Positions 1-6,249 of a stretch of DNA of 23,299 nt are shown in pieces. Both the position numbers and the translations under genes were made by a program. The notes beneath the pieces are model-generated. The model ran no database searches. It saw nothing but the letters and a program-made list of their open reading frames with translations, and was not told the origin of the DNA. The DNA is from an uncultured Duncaniella sp. (GTDB lineage: Bacteria > Bacteroidota > Bacteroidia > Bacteroidales > Muribaculaceae). The stretch lies in NCBI GenBank assembly GCA_910578615.1, contig CAJTRI010000013.1, positions 1 to 23,299 of the forward strand, in the 5' to 3' direction. Each line of letters begins with the position of its first letter. Within the stretch, counting starts at the first letter, position 1.

Positions 1-655
1 GGGTTATTATGTTGGAGAGGGATGGGGAGTCCGATATTCGGAAGGCACAGTCGGCGAGGAGTGAGAGTCGGTGTAACGGGAGTGGAGAGTATGTTAGTGT
101 GCGGGAGAGGTAGTGTCTCAGGAGCGCCCTGCGGGTGTCTGCTGTGATGTCTGTGGCAGATGTGAATCGTAGCCTGTGGAGGGCCATCGGAAGGGAGAGT
201 CCGGGCCATTCCATGGTGTCGCCTTCATCCGATGGTGTGGCTTCCTCCACGGCCCGTTCGGTCTCGGCAGCGAGGAATGAGAGCATCGGATCGCCGGGAA
301 GGAGTATGTCGCCGTACAGAGTGATGTTGCACAGTATGTATGATGCCGTTGCCGCATCGGTGTCTTCCGAGTCCGTCCATCTGTCCCACAGTCTTTCGAA
401 GAGCGGGAACAGTTCTGTCTCCGGCCTTCGGGAGAGTTGGTAGAGACTTGTGAGTAGTCGTGCCTGCTTTTTGAGTGATGATGTCGCGTTGTAGTATTCA
501 AGCGCCTTTCTGCTCATGTGGTCGAGGAAGTCATGATCAGGCCCTGATGCCCCGCCTGAGAATCGGAGTCTTTCCTGACCTTCTGCAATCCTTGTCCATG
601 CCTCGACATCCTCGATTGAGAGATTGGTAATCCTGTCCATGGTCTCACGAGCCAT
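1..655 (-). CDS. Unrecognised protein, partial (C-terminus beyond the left edge)
   Basis: An open frame on the minus strand runs from an ATG at 655 to the left edge without a stop, giving at least 218 residues. I do not recognise the family. The product looks soluble and largely helical, with Leu/Arg-rich stretches and acidic patches, no signal peptide and no membrane segment. Third codon positions are rich in G/C, as in the real genes nearby, and the other minus-strand frame here is Ser/Thr/His/Arg-rich like a shadow. The start is chosen because the sequence becomes protein-like from here and it lies 25 nt after the stop of the preceding reading frame. The same frame stays open upstream to about 1024, so an N-terminally longer product is possible. 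It probably belongs to the transcript started by the invertible promoter at 2546-2576. Confidence 0.6.
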   Translation of the reverse strand, partial: MARETMDRITNLSIEDVEAWTRIAEGQERLRFSGGASGPDHDFLDHMSRKALEYYNATSSLKKQARLLTSLYQLSRRPETELFPLFERLWDRWTDSEDTDAATASYILCNITLYGDILLPGDPMLSFLAAETERAVEEATPSDEGDTMEWPGLSLPMALHRLRFTSATDITADTRRALLRHYLSRTLTYSPLPLHRLSLLADCAFRISDSPSLSNIIT

Positions 656-680
656 ACCGATGATGGTGTCGAAATCTGTC

Positions 681-1024
681 TCAGAGATTGTTGAGGTCGA
701 TTGGGTAGGCGAGACGGTCGTGTGGTTCAATCTCTGTATAGGTTGAGAGTGAGGATAGTATGTTCTTGATATGGCTGGCATATTCTTCAAGGCTGATGTA
801 GCGCGGCCATGGCAGGGTGAAAGTATTAAGGAGGACTTTGAGAAAGCCGACGTTGTCGCGGGGAGAGTGATGGTCGAGGAGGGTGATGGCGCTCTGTGTT
901 TTTTTGACTCTGGAGCAGTCTGCATATACGAGACTCTGAGATGGGTTTTGCCGCCTATTTCGAGACCGAGTGTGTGTCTGGAATGTGGTGCGTTGTCATA
1001 ACTCTCGGATAAGGCGTTCGTCAA
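681..1024 (-). pseudogene. Small unrecognised gene read in two frames across an A7 run
   Basis: Protein-like sequence continues past the stop of the recombinase/NusG gene, but in two frames. From a possible TTG start at 1024 (the only start candidate I see before an ATG at 925) one frame reads well to about 900. From there the neighbouring frame is the protein-like one (rich in Leu, Phe, Tyr and Trp, with strong G/C third positions) and ends at a TGA at 681-683. Joining them needs a -1 shift at seven T's on the plus strand (899-905), read on the mRNA as A AAA AAA in the correct register for slippage; the joined product would be about 114 aa. Possibilities are a genuine frameshift mutation, a homopolymer assembly error, or productive slippage. 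No family was recognised. It overlaps the upstream gene by about 29 nt. Confidence 0.45.
899..905 (-). other. A7 slippery run (A AAA AAA register)
   Basis: Seven consecutive T's on the plus strand give TCA AAA AAA in the upstream frame, a perfect X XXY YYZ heptamer. A -1 step here moves translation from the frame used at 906-1024 into the protein-like frame that stops at 681. No convincing downstream stimulatory structure was worked out. Confidence 0.4.
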
Positions 1025-2492
1025 CCTCGGCAGTCCATCTTAGTGAGCATCCTCCTGTGATTTCCAGACGGAATACTCGCCGTGAGGTCGGTAGTCCGTC
1101 TGTCGTGGCTATGTCGGTGATTATTCCCTCATATCCTGCCATCATGCCTCCTGTGATGATCACCCTGCGTCCGGGTGAGGGCATCGGGATATTGTCAAAT
1201 ATCAGGTCGACATCGGATGTGAACTGTCCGGCTATACGCTGGAAGATTTCCATCTCTCTGTCCGGGATAACGGCATAGGGAGCCGCAGGGGAATGGTATG
1301 TCCTGTAACACCATGCCATTGAACCGATACGGGAGAATAGTCGCGAGATAGCGCCCGGCTTTATGCGGAAGAAGAGTATGCCGGGTATGTATGGTTCGTC
1401 ATGTACAATTATTTTTTTGCCTACTCGTTCTGTGACGGTCTTTGAGGGTGAGTATAATTCAACTGATATATCTATTGATTCGTTTATGGCCTTACGGATC
1501 TCGTCGGTGGTTGTACCTGCGCGTAGACGCATGGCATACCATCTCGGGGTAGTCGGACTTATAGCGTCGGCGATACGTCGGGTGATGTCGTTACGCGCGT
1601 TGTCATCGCGGTCTTTGTGAGAGATGATTCGGAGATAGGGGTGGTCAGATGGTACGGAAGAGAGTGAGGCGCGGATTTCCGGCAGTGTCAGACCGATTTC
1701 AATGGCTGTGGAGACCCATACCCCGCTCAGTAAGTCATCAGTTACAGGGTGCGCTGTGCTGATTCTGAATCGTTTAAGTATATCTGATATCCCTCTTGAC
1801 AGAGATGAGAGTATGGTGGTGGTTCTTGCACGCCCTTGTCCGAGTGGAAACACGTACTTTCGTCTCGGAGCACGCATGGCTTCGATGATCTCCTTTGCTT
1901 GTTCTATGGTCGGACAATATGTCTCAAATGTCATTGATATTATATCGAGCAATGAGATTTTCGGGTCGTATAAGGTTAGAAGTAGTGCTTTTGCGTGTAT
2001 GGAGTCAATCCCGCTGAGTCTGTCGGTTTCTTCCACGAGTCTGCGTAGTGATGACAATATGTCCGTCTGTTTGCTCTTTCGTGTTAAGGCCGGATCCGCC
2101 GCTTGTTTTCTAAGTTCGCTCAATGTTGCAGGAGATGTGGCATATCGGCCTGAAAGGCTTGCAAGATAACGTGTTCTTGTGGTGGGGGAGACGCCGTCGC
2201 GTGCCATAGAGGCTATCCAGATTCTAAGAAGGTCTTCCGTGATTCCTTTGGGAGAAATCTCCCGTTGTCCTGTACATGTGAGGAATGAGCGTAAGGCCCT
2301 TATGGCCATGTCGCTCTTGATAATCTGACTTTCGGCATCTGAAGATGCCGAATTTGACGTAAATGACTGTGTTATAGCTCCAACGGTATCGATGGCTATG
2401 CGACGCTCTTGATGTGCTGGCGGTACAATCTCTCTTCCCTCCGTCCGTGTCTGGCAGTGGTCGGTCAGAACTATGTCTTGGTATTCAGCCAT
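996..2492 (-). CDS. Degenerate tyrosine recombinase fused to UpxY-like NusG antiterminator
   Basis: A 498-aa protein with two parts. Residues about 56-125 resemble the SAM-like N-terminal domain of phage integrases, and 155-312 follow the outline of an integrase catalytic domain. The catalytic set looks lost: the Arg region reads LYDPKISLLD, the HxxR box reads HPVTDD, and the usual GH is replaced by SV. From residue 317 it is a NusG/UpxY-type protein: the NGN domain starts at RWYAMRLRAG, continues through PYIPGILFFRIKPG and YAVIPDREMEIFQRIAG, and the KOW motif is at about 440-462 (GRRVIITGGMMAGYEGIITD). UpxY proteins are locus-specific antiterminators of polysaccharide operons in Bacteroides. 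By analogy this one may bind its leader RNA or DNA with the recombinase-like half and stop RNA polymerase terminating in its own operon; that is inference. The invertible promoter upstream is in the ON orientation. The two domain assignments rest on motif reading only. Confidence 0.75.
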   Translation of the reverse strand: MAEYQDIVLTDHCQTRTEGREIVPPAHQERRIAIDTVGAITQSFTSNSASSDAESQIIKSDMAIRALRSFLTCTGQREISPKGITEDLLRIWIASMARDGVSPTTRTRYLASLSGRYATSPATLSELRKQAADPALTRKSKQTDILSSLRRLVEETDRLSGIDSIHAKALLLTLYDPKISLLDIISMTFETYCPTIEQAKEIIEAMRAPRRKYVFPLGQGRARTTTILSSLSRGISDILKRFRISTAHPVTDDLLSGVWVSTAIEIGLTLPEIRASLSSVPSDHPYLRIISHKDRDDNARNDITRRIADAISPTTPRWYAMRLRAGTTTDEIRKAINESIDISVELYSPSKTVTERVGKKIIVHDEPYIPGILFFRIKPGAISRLFSRIGSMAWCYRTYHSPAAPYAVIPDREMEIFQRIAGQFTSDVDLIFDNIPMPSPGRRVIITGGMMAGYEGIITDIATTDGLPTSRRVFRLEITGGCSLRWTAEVDERLIREL

Positions 2493-2499
2493 TTGAATG

Positions 2500-2514
2500 C
2501 CTTGTCAGGCAAGG
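2500..2514 (-). promoter_or_regulatory. Small leader hairpin before the recombinase/NusG gene
   Basis: CCTTG-CCTGA-CAAGG on the minus strand, seven bases before the start codon and within the transcribed leader. It could influence translation or be a site for the NusG-like product. It is short, so the role is uncertain. Confidence 0.3.
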
Positions 2515-2516
2515 AG

Positions 2517-2545
2517 TCTCTCGGTAAGAGATACTTGTCTGGATG
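2517..2545 (+). repeat. Left inverted repeat of switch 1 (29 bp)
   Basis: 29 bases that are an exact reverse complement of 2765-2793. The outer part contains the dyad TCTCT-CGGTA-AGAGAT, the presumed crossover core. The inner edge touches the -7 element of the promoter, so transcription crosses this repeat when the switch is in the present orientation. Confidence 0.9.
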
Positions 2546-2576
2546 CAAAGGTACGATATTTTATCAGATATACAAA
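2546..2576 (-). promoter_or_regulatory. Bacteroidetes promoter inside switch 1 (ON orientation)
   Basis: Reading the minus strand: TTTG (2573-2576), 19 bases, TACCTTTG (2546-2553). This matches the Bacteroidetes sigma-ABfr consensus TTTG-N19-TAnnTTTG. Predicted transcription starts just inside the left repeat and gives a leader of about 50 nt. Confidence 0.85.
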
Positions 2577-2764
2577 ATCAAATTATTATCCATAAATCAT
2601 AATACATTGAAAACCAGTGAATGCAATATGACAATCAGTTTCAAATTTATTTGGATGGCCATATGGCTTTTTCTGCACCAAAACATCTTTCTTATATAAA
2701 AGGCAGGTCATTGTTTGGCACTGTTTAAATTTGTTGAACACAATGCGCTAATTGTCAGGTGTTT
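2546..2764. promoter_or_regulatory. Invertible promoter segment, switch 1
   Basis: A 219-bp AT-rich segment with no credible gene lies between the two 29-bp inverted repeats. It holds one full consensus promoter on the minus strand. Inversion would turn this promoter to the right, away from the recombinase/NusG gene and toward the strong stem-loop at 2811-2866. This is the architecture of the invertible promoters known to control capsular polysaccharide and surface loci in Bacteroidales. The present orientation is ON for the minus-strand gene. That inversion happens in vivo is inferred from structure. Confidence 0.85.
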
Positions 2765-2793
2765 CATCCAGACAAGTATCTCTTACCGAGAGA
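2765..2793 (-). repeat. Right inverted repeat of switch 1 (29 bp)
   Basis: Exact reverse complement of 2517-2545. On the plus strand its outer part is the full dyad ATCTCT-TACCG-AGAGAT (2778-2794). Confidence 0.9.
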
Positions 2794-2810
2794 TATGTCG
2801 GAAGCCAAAC

Positions 2811-2866
2811 AAGAGCAACGACCGTCTGAAAGGCCGAAAAGACACTTTCAGACGGTCGTTGCTCTT
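2811..2866. terminator. Perfect 22-bp stem-loop next to switch 1
   Basis: Arms 2811-2832 and 2845-2866 pair without mismatch around a 12-nt loop. Neither side has a proper U tract, so it is not a textbook intrinsic terminator, but it should be a very stable RNA hairpin. It sits 17 bp outside the right switch repeat. It would insulate the lipoprotein gene when the promoter is flipped, and shield the switch from transcription entering from the right. Confidence 0.6.
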
Positions 2867-2883
2867 TGATAATGTATGGGGAT

Positions 2884-2920
2884 AAAAAAAGCTGGTTGAC
2901 CGCAATGGCGGACAATCAGC
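2884..2920 (-). terminator. Intrinsic terminator of the small lipoprotein gene
   Basis: Stem 2891-2903 with 2908-2920, 13 bp with one G-U and one mismatch and a 4-nt loop, followed on the minus strand by seven U's (2884-2890). It lies 58 bases past the stop codon at 2979. Confidence 0.8.
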
Positions 2921-2978
2921 TAAAAGGGGATTCTGTTAGTCCGAGCTTATAAGTTCAGACTTGCTTTCCGTGTGCTAA

Positions 2979-3188
2979 TTAGTTGTTAGCAACGGGAGCA
3001 GCAACGCTGTCAGTAGCAGCGACGGTAGTGTCGGCAGCAGCAGCTGAATCAACAACTGCGATTTCCTCAACAGCTACAGTCTCAACAACAGCTGCGGTGT
3101 CCTGAGCCTCAGCAGCCTTGTCGGAAGAGCCACAAGAGAAGAGGGATGCGCTGAAAGCTACAGCAACAACTAAAACTAACTTTTTCAT
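2979..3188 (-). CDS. Small Ala/Val-rich acidic lipoprotein
   Basis: A 69-aa product. It has a lipoprotein signal: MKK, a hydrophobic run, then LFSC at residues 16-19, so the mature lipoprotein would begin at Cys19. The remainder is low-complexity, built of Ala, Val, Thr, Asp and Glu in VETVAVEE- and DSAAAADTT-like blocks, with no Lys or Arg after the first few residues. It is probably exported and tethered to the membrane through its lipid. The start at 3188 is preferred over 3239 because the signal peptide begins there, AAGAAGAAA precedes it, and the promoter at 3242-3272 would leave almost no leader for the longer form. It is monocistronic, with its own promoter and terminator. The precise role is unknown. 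Confidence 0.8.
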   Translation of the reverse strand: MKKLVLVVAVAFSASLFSCGSSDKAAEAQDTAAVVETVAVEEIAVVDSAAAADTTVAATDSVAAPVANN

Positions 3189-3241
3189 TTTCTTCTTTTT
3201 GGTTAAATTATTGAACAATATTTTAAGCTTCAAAAACACCG

Positions 3242-3272
3242 CAAAGGTAAGACAAAAAAACGATATACCAAA
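3242..3272 (-). promoter_or_regulatory. Consensus promoter of the small lipoprotein gene
   Basis: Minus strand: TTTG (3269-3272), 19 bases, TACCTTTG (3242-3249), a perfect Bacteroidetes promoter. The transcript start would be near 3236, giving a leader of roughly 48 nt. Confidence 0.85.
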
Positions 3273-3436
3273 CTTTTTTTATGGTTTTTTTTCGTCGTGT
3301 TCGCACTTTGGTGAAAAAATACAAAAAATAGTATTGCTTTTGTAATTATTTTAACATTTCGATGTCCGTATAGTCAATATACTGTCTATAAAAAAGTAGG
3401 CTGTTATTTTAAGAGATCATTGTGATATAACCGTCA

Positions 3437-3685
3437 TTAATAATGTCGCGCGATATATTCCACCAATAGCTTCATTCTGCGTTGGCTGGATATTCCGCTA
3501 TGATTCCTTAAAAGGGCCTTTAAGCGTAGGTTCGGACTTTCTATCACCGTTGTGTTTGGGATGCAGAATTGCGGATAATGCTCAAAAGTCCAAAGATAAG
3601 GGTCATAGAACTTGGGCAATCTGTATGGGACTCTCGGACACGGGTGTGTGAAATGCATCCTGCTGAGCGATTGAATGAGGGCCAA
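3437..3685 (-). pseudogene. Transposase C-terminal remnant (decayed insertion sequence)
   Basis: The 82-aa frame ends like mutator-type transposases of the IS256/IS1249 sort. The stretch LWTFEHYPQFCIPNTT followed by LKALLRNHSGIS and a basic end RRMKLLVEYIARHY matches the family pattern of a 'pelniPNTnNalEG..LK..LrnHsG.s..rRk' tail. The EG after the PNT motif is altered (PNTTVIESPN), and no catalytic acidic domain precedes it. Only the C-terminal part survives. No terminal inverted repeats or target duplication could be defined, so the element's boundaries are unknown. Family assignment comes from memory of the motif and needs a database search. Confidence 0.55.
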
Positions 3686-3689
3686 CAGT

Positions 3690-4071
3690 TCGGAGGATGC
3701 TTACAGATCAGGCTTTGTGGTCAGGCGCCTATGGATAGGGCCAGGTACCATCTGTAAACGATCGGTTTCCAATGCCGGGAATAGTCCCCGCACGCTGTTG
3801 CATACGAATCTGAGCCATACGCTCGTCGCCCGGTTTCTCAATCGTCATCGGGATATGCCGTTTCGCCATGACCTCTGCCATATCGATAACGGCGTTGACG
3901 AGTCGCCCCATGATATTTCGCTGTAATAGTCATTCCGGCTTGGGTGTGTAGCGTAGAATATCTCTTACGGTGTCTGACAGTCATTTCTCGAAACCTGTGA
4001 CTACCTTCCTGCTGTTCTCTTTCTCTTTTAATCCATAGAAAACAAGTATTTGCTGAGAAAAGTGTAAATAA
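3690..4071. other. Decayed or non-coding stretch
   Basis: About 380 bases with no convincing gene. A 60-codon minus-strand frame (3729-3911, with LVNAVIDMAEVMAKRHIPM and KPGDERMAQIRMQQ segments) looks like degraded coding sequence. Its neighbours in other frames are also partly protein-like, which suggests old frameshifts. I could not name a family. Together with the transposase tail next door it reads as eroded mobile DNA. Confidence 0.4.
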
Positions 4072-4108
4072 AAAATGGAGTGTAACTCATTGAGTTATAC
4101 TCCATTTT
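4072..4108 (-). terminator. dnaK terminator
   Basis: Stem 4072-4087 with 4093-4108 (one G-U-type mismatch), flanked on the minus strand by a run of U's (CCATTTTTTATTT). It lies 20 bases after the dnaK stop. Confidence 0.85.
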
Positions 4109-4128
4109 GTTATTGTTGATTCTGTGGC

Positions 4129-6036
4129 TTACTTCACTTCCTCAAATTCTACGTCATCGACTTGTCCGCCGTTAGAGGGGTTGCTGTTAGAGGAGTTTGC
4201 TCCGGGATTGGCTCCGGGCTGGGAAGCTCCTGCCTGCTGGGCGTTGAGAATCTCCTGCTGGATGGCTCCGAACGTGGTTTGGATAGCCTGAATGGCGGAG
4301 TCGATACCTGCGAGGTCTTGCGCCTTGTGGGCTTCTTTGAGTCGGTTGAGATCGTTTTCGATAGCTACCTTTTTGTCGGCAGGAATCTTGTCTCCGAGTT
4401 CTTGAAGCTGCTTTTCGGTCTGGAAAATGATTGTGTCAGCCTGGTTGAGCTTGTCAATCCTTTCTTTCTCTTTGGCATCGGCTGCTGCGTTGGCCTCGGC
4501 CTCTTTCTTCATTCGCTCGATTTCCTCATTGGAGAGTCCGCTGGACGCCTCGATACGGATGCTCTGCTCCTTGCCGGTGGCTTTGTCCTTTGCGGATACG
4601 TTGAGGATGCCGTTGGCGTCAACCTCGAATGTCACCTCGATCTGGGGGATACCACGTGGGGCGGGAGCTATGCCGTCAAGGTGGAACTTGCCGAGAGTCT
4701 TGTCGTCCTTGGCCATCGGGCGCTCTCCTTGGAGAACGTGTATTTCCACAGAGGGCTGGTTATCTGCCGCAGTAGAGAATGTCTCGCTCTTGCGGGTAGG
4801 GATAGTTGTGTTGGCCTCGATCATTTTGGTCATCACGCCACCGAGGGTCTCGATACCGATCGAGAGGGGCACTACGTCGAGAAGTAGCACGTCTTTGACA
4901 TCGCCAGAGAGCACACCGCCCTGTATGGCTGCGCCCACTGCCACTACTTCGTCGGGATTGACACCTTTGGAGGGTGCTTTGCCGAAGAATTTCTCTACGA
5001 TCTGCTGGATAGCCGGAATACGGGTAGAACCTCCGACAAGGATAACCTCGTCAATGTCCTTGGGTGTCATGCCGGCGTCTTTGAGAGCCTGTTCGCAGGG
5101 TTTGATAGTTGCCTGGATGAGGTTATCGGCAAGCTGCTCGAACTGTGCGCGTGTGAGGGTGCGTACAAGGTGCTTGGGGCCAGTGGCGGTGGCTGTGATA
5201 TAGGGGAGGTTGATCTCGGTCGAAGTTGTTGATGAAAGCTCTATTTTAGCTTTCTCGGCTGCTTCTTTGAGACGTTGGAGCGCCATGGGATCCTGACGTA
5301 GGTCTATGCCTTCCTCTTTCTTGAATTCGTCGGCAAGCCAGTCGATAATCACGTGGTCAAAGTCATCACCTCCGAGGTGGGTGTCACCGTTGGTTGATTT
5401 TACTTCGAACACACCGTCACCGAGTTCGAGGATTGAAATATCGAATGTGCCGCCACCGAGGTCAAACACGGCGATCTTCTGATCCTTGTCGCTCTTGTCG
5501 AGACCATAGGCGAGGGCTGCGGCGGTAGGCTCGTTGACAATACGTCTTACGGTAAGACCGGCTATCTCGCCTGCTTCCTTGGTGGCCTGACGCTGTGAGT
5601 CGTTAAAGTATGCGGGTACAGTGATGACAGCCTCGGTGACACTCTGTCCGAGATAGTCTTCGGCGGTTTTCTTCATTTTTTGAAGAATCATAGCCGAGAT
5701 TTCCTGAGGTGTATATTCGCGACCGTCAATGTCGACACGAGGGGTGTCGTTGGCTCCGCAGACAACCTTGTAAGGCACGCGCTCAATCTCTTTCGAGACC
5801 TGCTGGCAGCTTTCGCCCATGAAGCGTTTGATGGAGTTGATGGTGCGTTTGGGATTTGTGATGGCCTGACGCTTGGCAGGGTCGCCTACTTTGCGTTCGC
5901 CGCCGTCAACGAAGGCCACGATTGAAGGAGTGGTGTTGCGTCCTTCGCTGTTGGGGATGACAACAGGATCGTTGCCTTCAAGAACAGAGACACATGAATT
6001 GGTGGTTCCAAGGTCTATACCGATAATTTTTCCCAT
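4129..6036 (-). CDS. dnaK: Molecular chaperone DnaK (Hsp70)
   Basis: 635 aa, full length. It is an ATP-dependent cytosolic chaperone that binds exposed hydrophobic segments of unfolded proteins. The N-terminus IGIDLGTTNSCVSV is the phosphate-1 motif of the Hsp70 ATPase, followed by VPAYFNDSQRQATKEAG, FDLGGGTFDISILELG and the adenosine motif VILVGGSTRIPAIQ. The substrate-binding domain begins after the linker DVLLLDVVPLSIGIETLGG. The C-terminus has the usual disordered Gly/Asn/Ser-rich tail ending in DDVEFEEVK, the bacterial equivalent of EEVD. grpE and dnaJ are not adjacent, so it appears to be a stand-alone gene. I see no clear consensus promoter upstream; an inverted repeat lies in the 5' region. 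Confidence 0.98.
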   Translation of the reverse strand: MGKIIGIDLGTTNSCVSVLEGNDPVVIPNSEGRNTTPSIVAFVDGGERKVGDPAKRQAITNPKRTINSIKRFMGESCQQVSKEIERVPYKVVCGANDTPRVDIDGREYTPQEISAMILQKMKKTAEDYLGQSVTEAVITVPAYFNDSQRQATKEAGEIAGLTVRRIVNEPTAAALAYGLDKSDKDQKIAVFDLGGGTFDISILELGDGVFEVKSTNGDTHLGGDDFDHVIIDWLADEFKKEEGIDLRQDPMALQRLKEAAEKAKIELSSTTSTEINLPYITATATGPKHLVRTLTRAQFEQLADNLIQATIKPCEQALKDAGMTPKDIDEVILVGGSTRIPAIQQIVEKFFGKAPSKGVNPDEVVAVGAAIQGGVLSGDVKDVLLLDVVPLSIGIETLGGVMTKMIEANTTIPTRKSETFSTAADNQPSVEIHVLQGERPMAKDDKTLGKFHLDGIAPAPRGIPQIEVTFEVDANGILNVSAKDKATGKEQSIRIEASSGLSNEEIERMKKEAEANAAADAKEKERIDKLNQADTIIFQTEKQLQELGDKIPADKKVAIENDLNRLKEAHKAQDLAGIDSAIQAIQTTFGAIQQEILNAQQAGASQPGANPGANSSNSNPSNGGQVDDVEFEEVK

Positions 6037-6057
6037 AGTTTTGAAGTGTTTTTATTT

Positions 6058-6125
6058 TTTGTTTCTATTATAATCTGTATCATGTAGAGGATGATTGCCC
6101 ATCCTTCGGTAATAATAGAAACAAA
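6058..6125. repeat. 14-bp inverted repeat in the dnaK 5' region
   Basis: Arms 6058-6071 and 6112-6125 (TTTGTTTCTATTAT and its exact complement) are separated by 40 bases, which themselves can fold into a small GGATG/CATCC hairpin. It begins 22 bases before the dnaK start codon. It does not match the CIRCE heat-shock operator. It may be an operator or an extended leader hairpin. Confidence 0.55.
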
Positions 6126-6187
6126 TTTTATGCCAAAAAGGTTGTGGATTTATAACTTGTTGAGAATGAGTAAGGCCATAAAAAAGA

Positions 6188-6220
6188 GCATCGGCCATAT
6201 CGTGACAATATGACCGATGC
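6188..6220 (-). terminator. asnA terminator
   Basis: 13-bp stem (6188-6200 with 6208-6220, one wobble), followed on the minus strand by CTCTTTTTT. It lies 30 bases past the asnA stop. Confidence 0.85.
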
Positions 6221-6249
6221 GGACTGACAAAACTGTCTGTCTGCGTCAT

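Noticed and set aside
118..501. 127-codon minus-strand open frame
   Set aside because: Rich in Ser, Arg, His and Thr and lies in a different frame from the protein-like minus-strand gene that covers it; a shadow.
3959..3970. TATCTCTTACGG, like a half of the switch site
   Set aside because: No inverted mate within several hundred bases and the second dyad arm is absent; treated as chance or a relic in decayed DNA.
4162..5203. Long plus-strand open frames over dnaK
   Set aside because: They are antisense shadows of a strongly conserved gene, produced by its codon bias.
6058..6125. dnaK leader repeat as a CIRCE operator
   Set aside because: The CIRCE sequence TTAGCACTC-N9-GAGTGCTAA is not present.
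6052..6249. 65-codon minus-strand open frame between asnA and dnaK
   Set aside because: Overlaps the asnA terminator and the dnaK leader repeat, and the product has no protein-like pattern.
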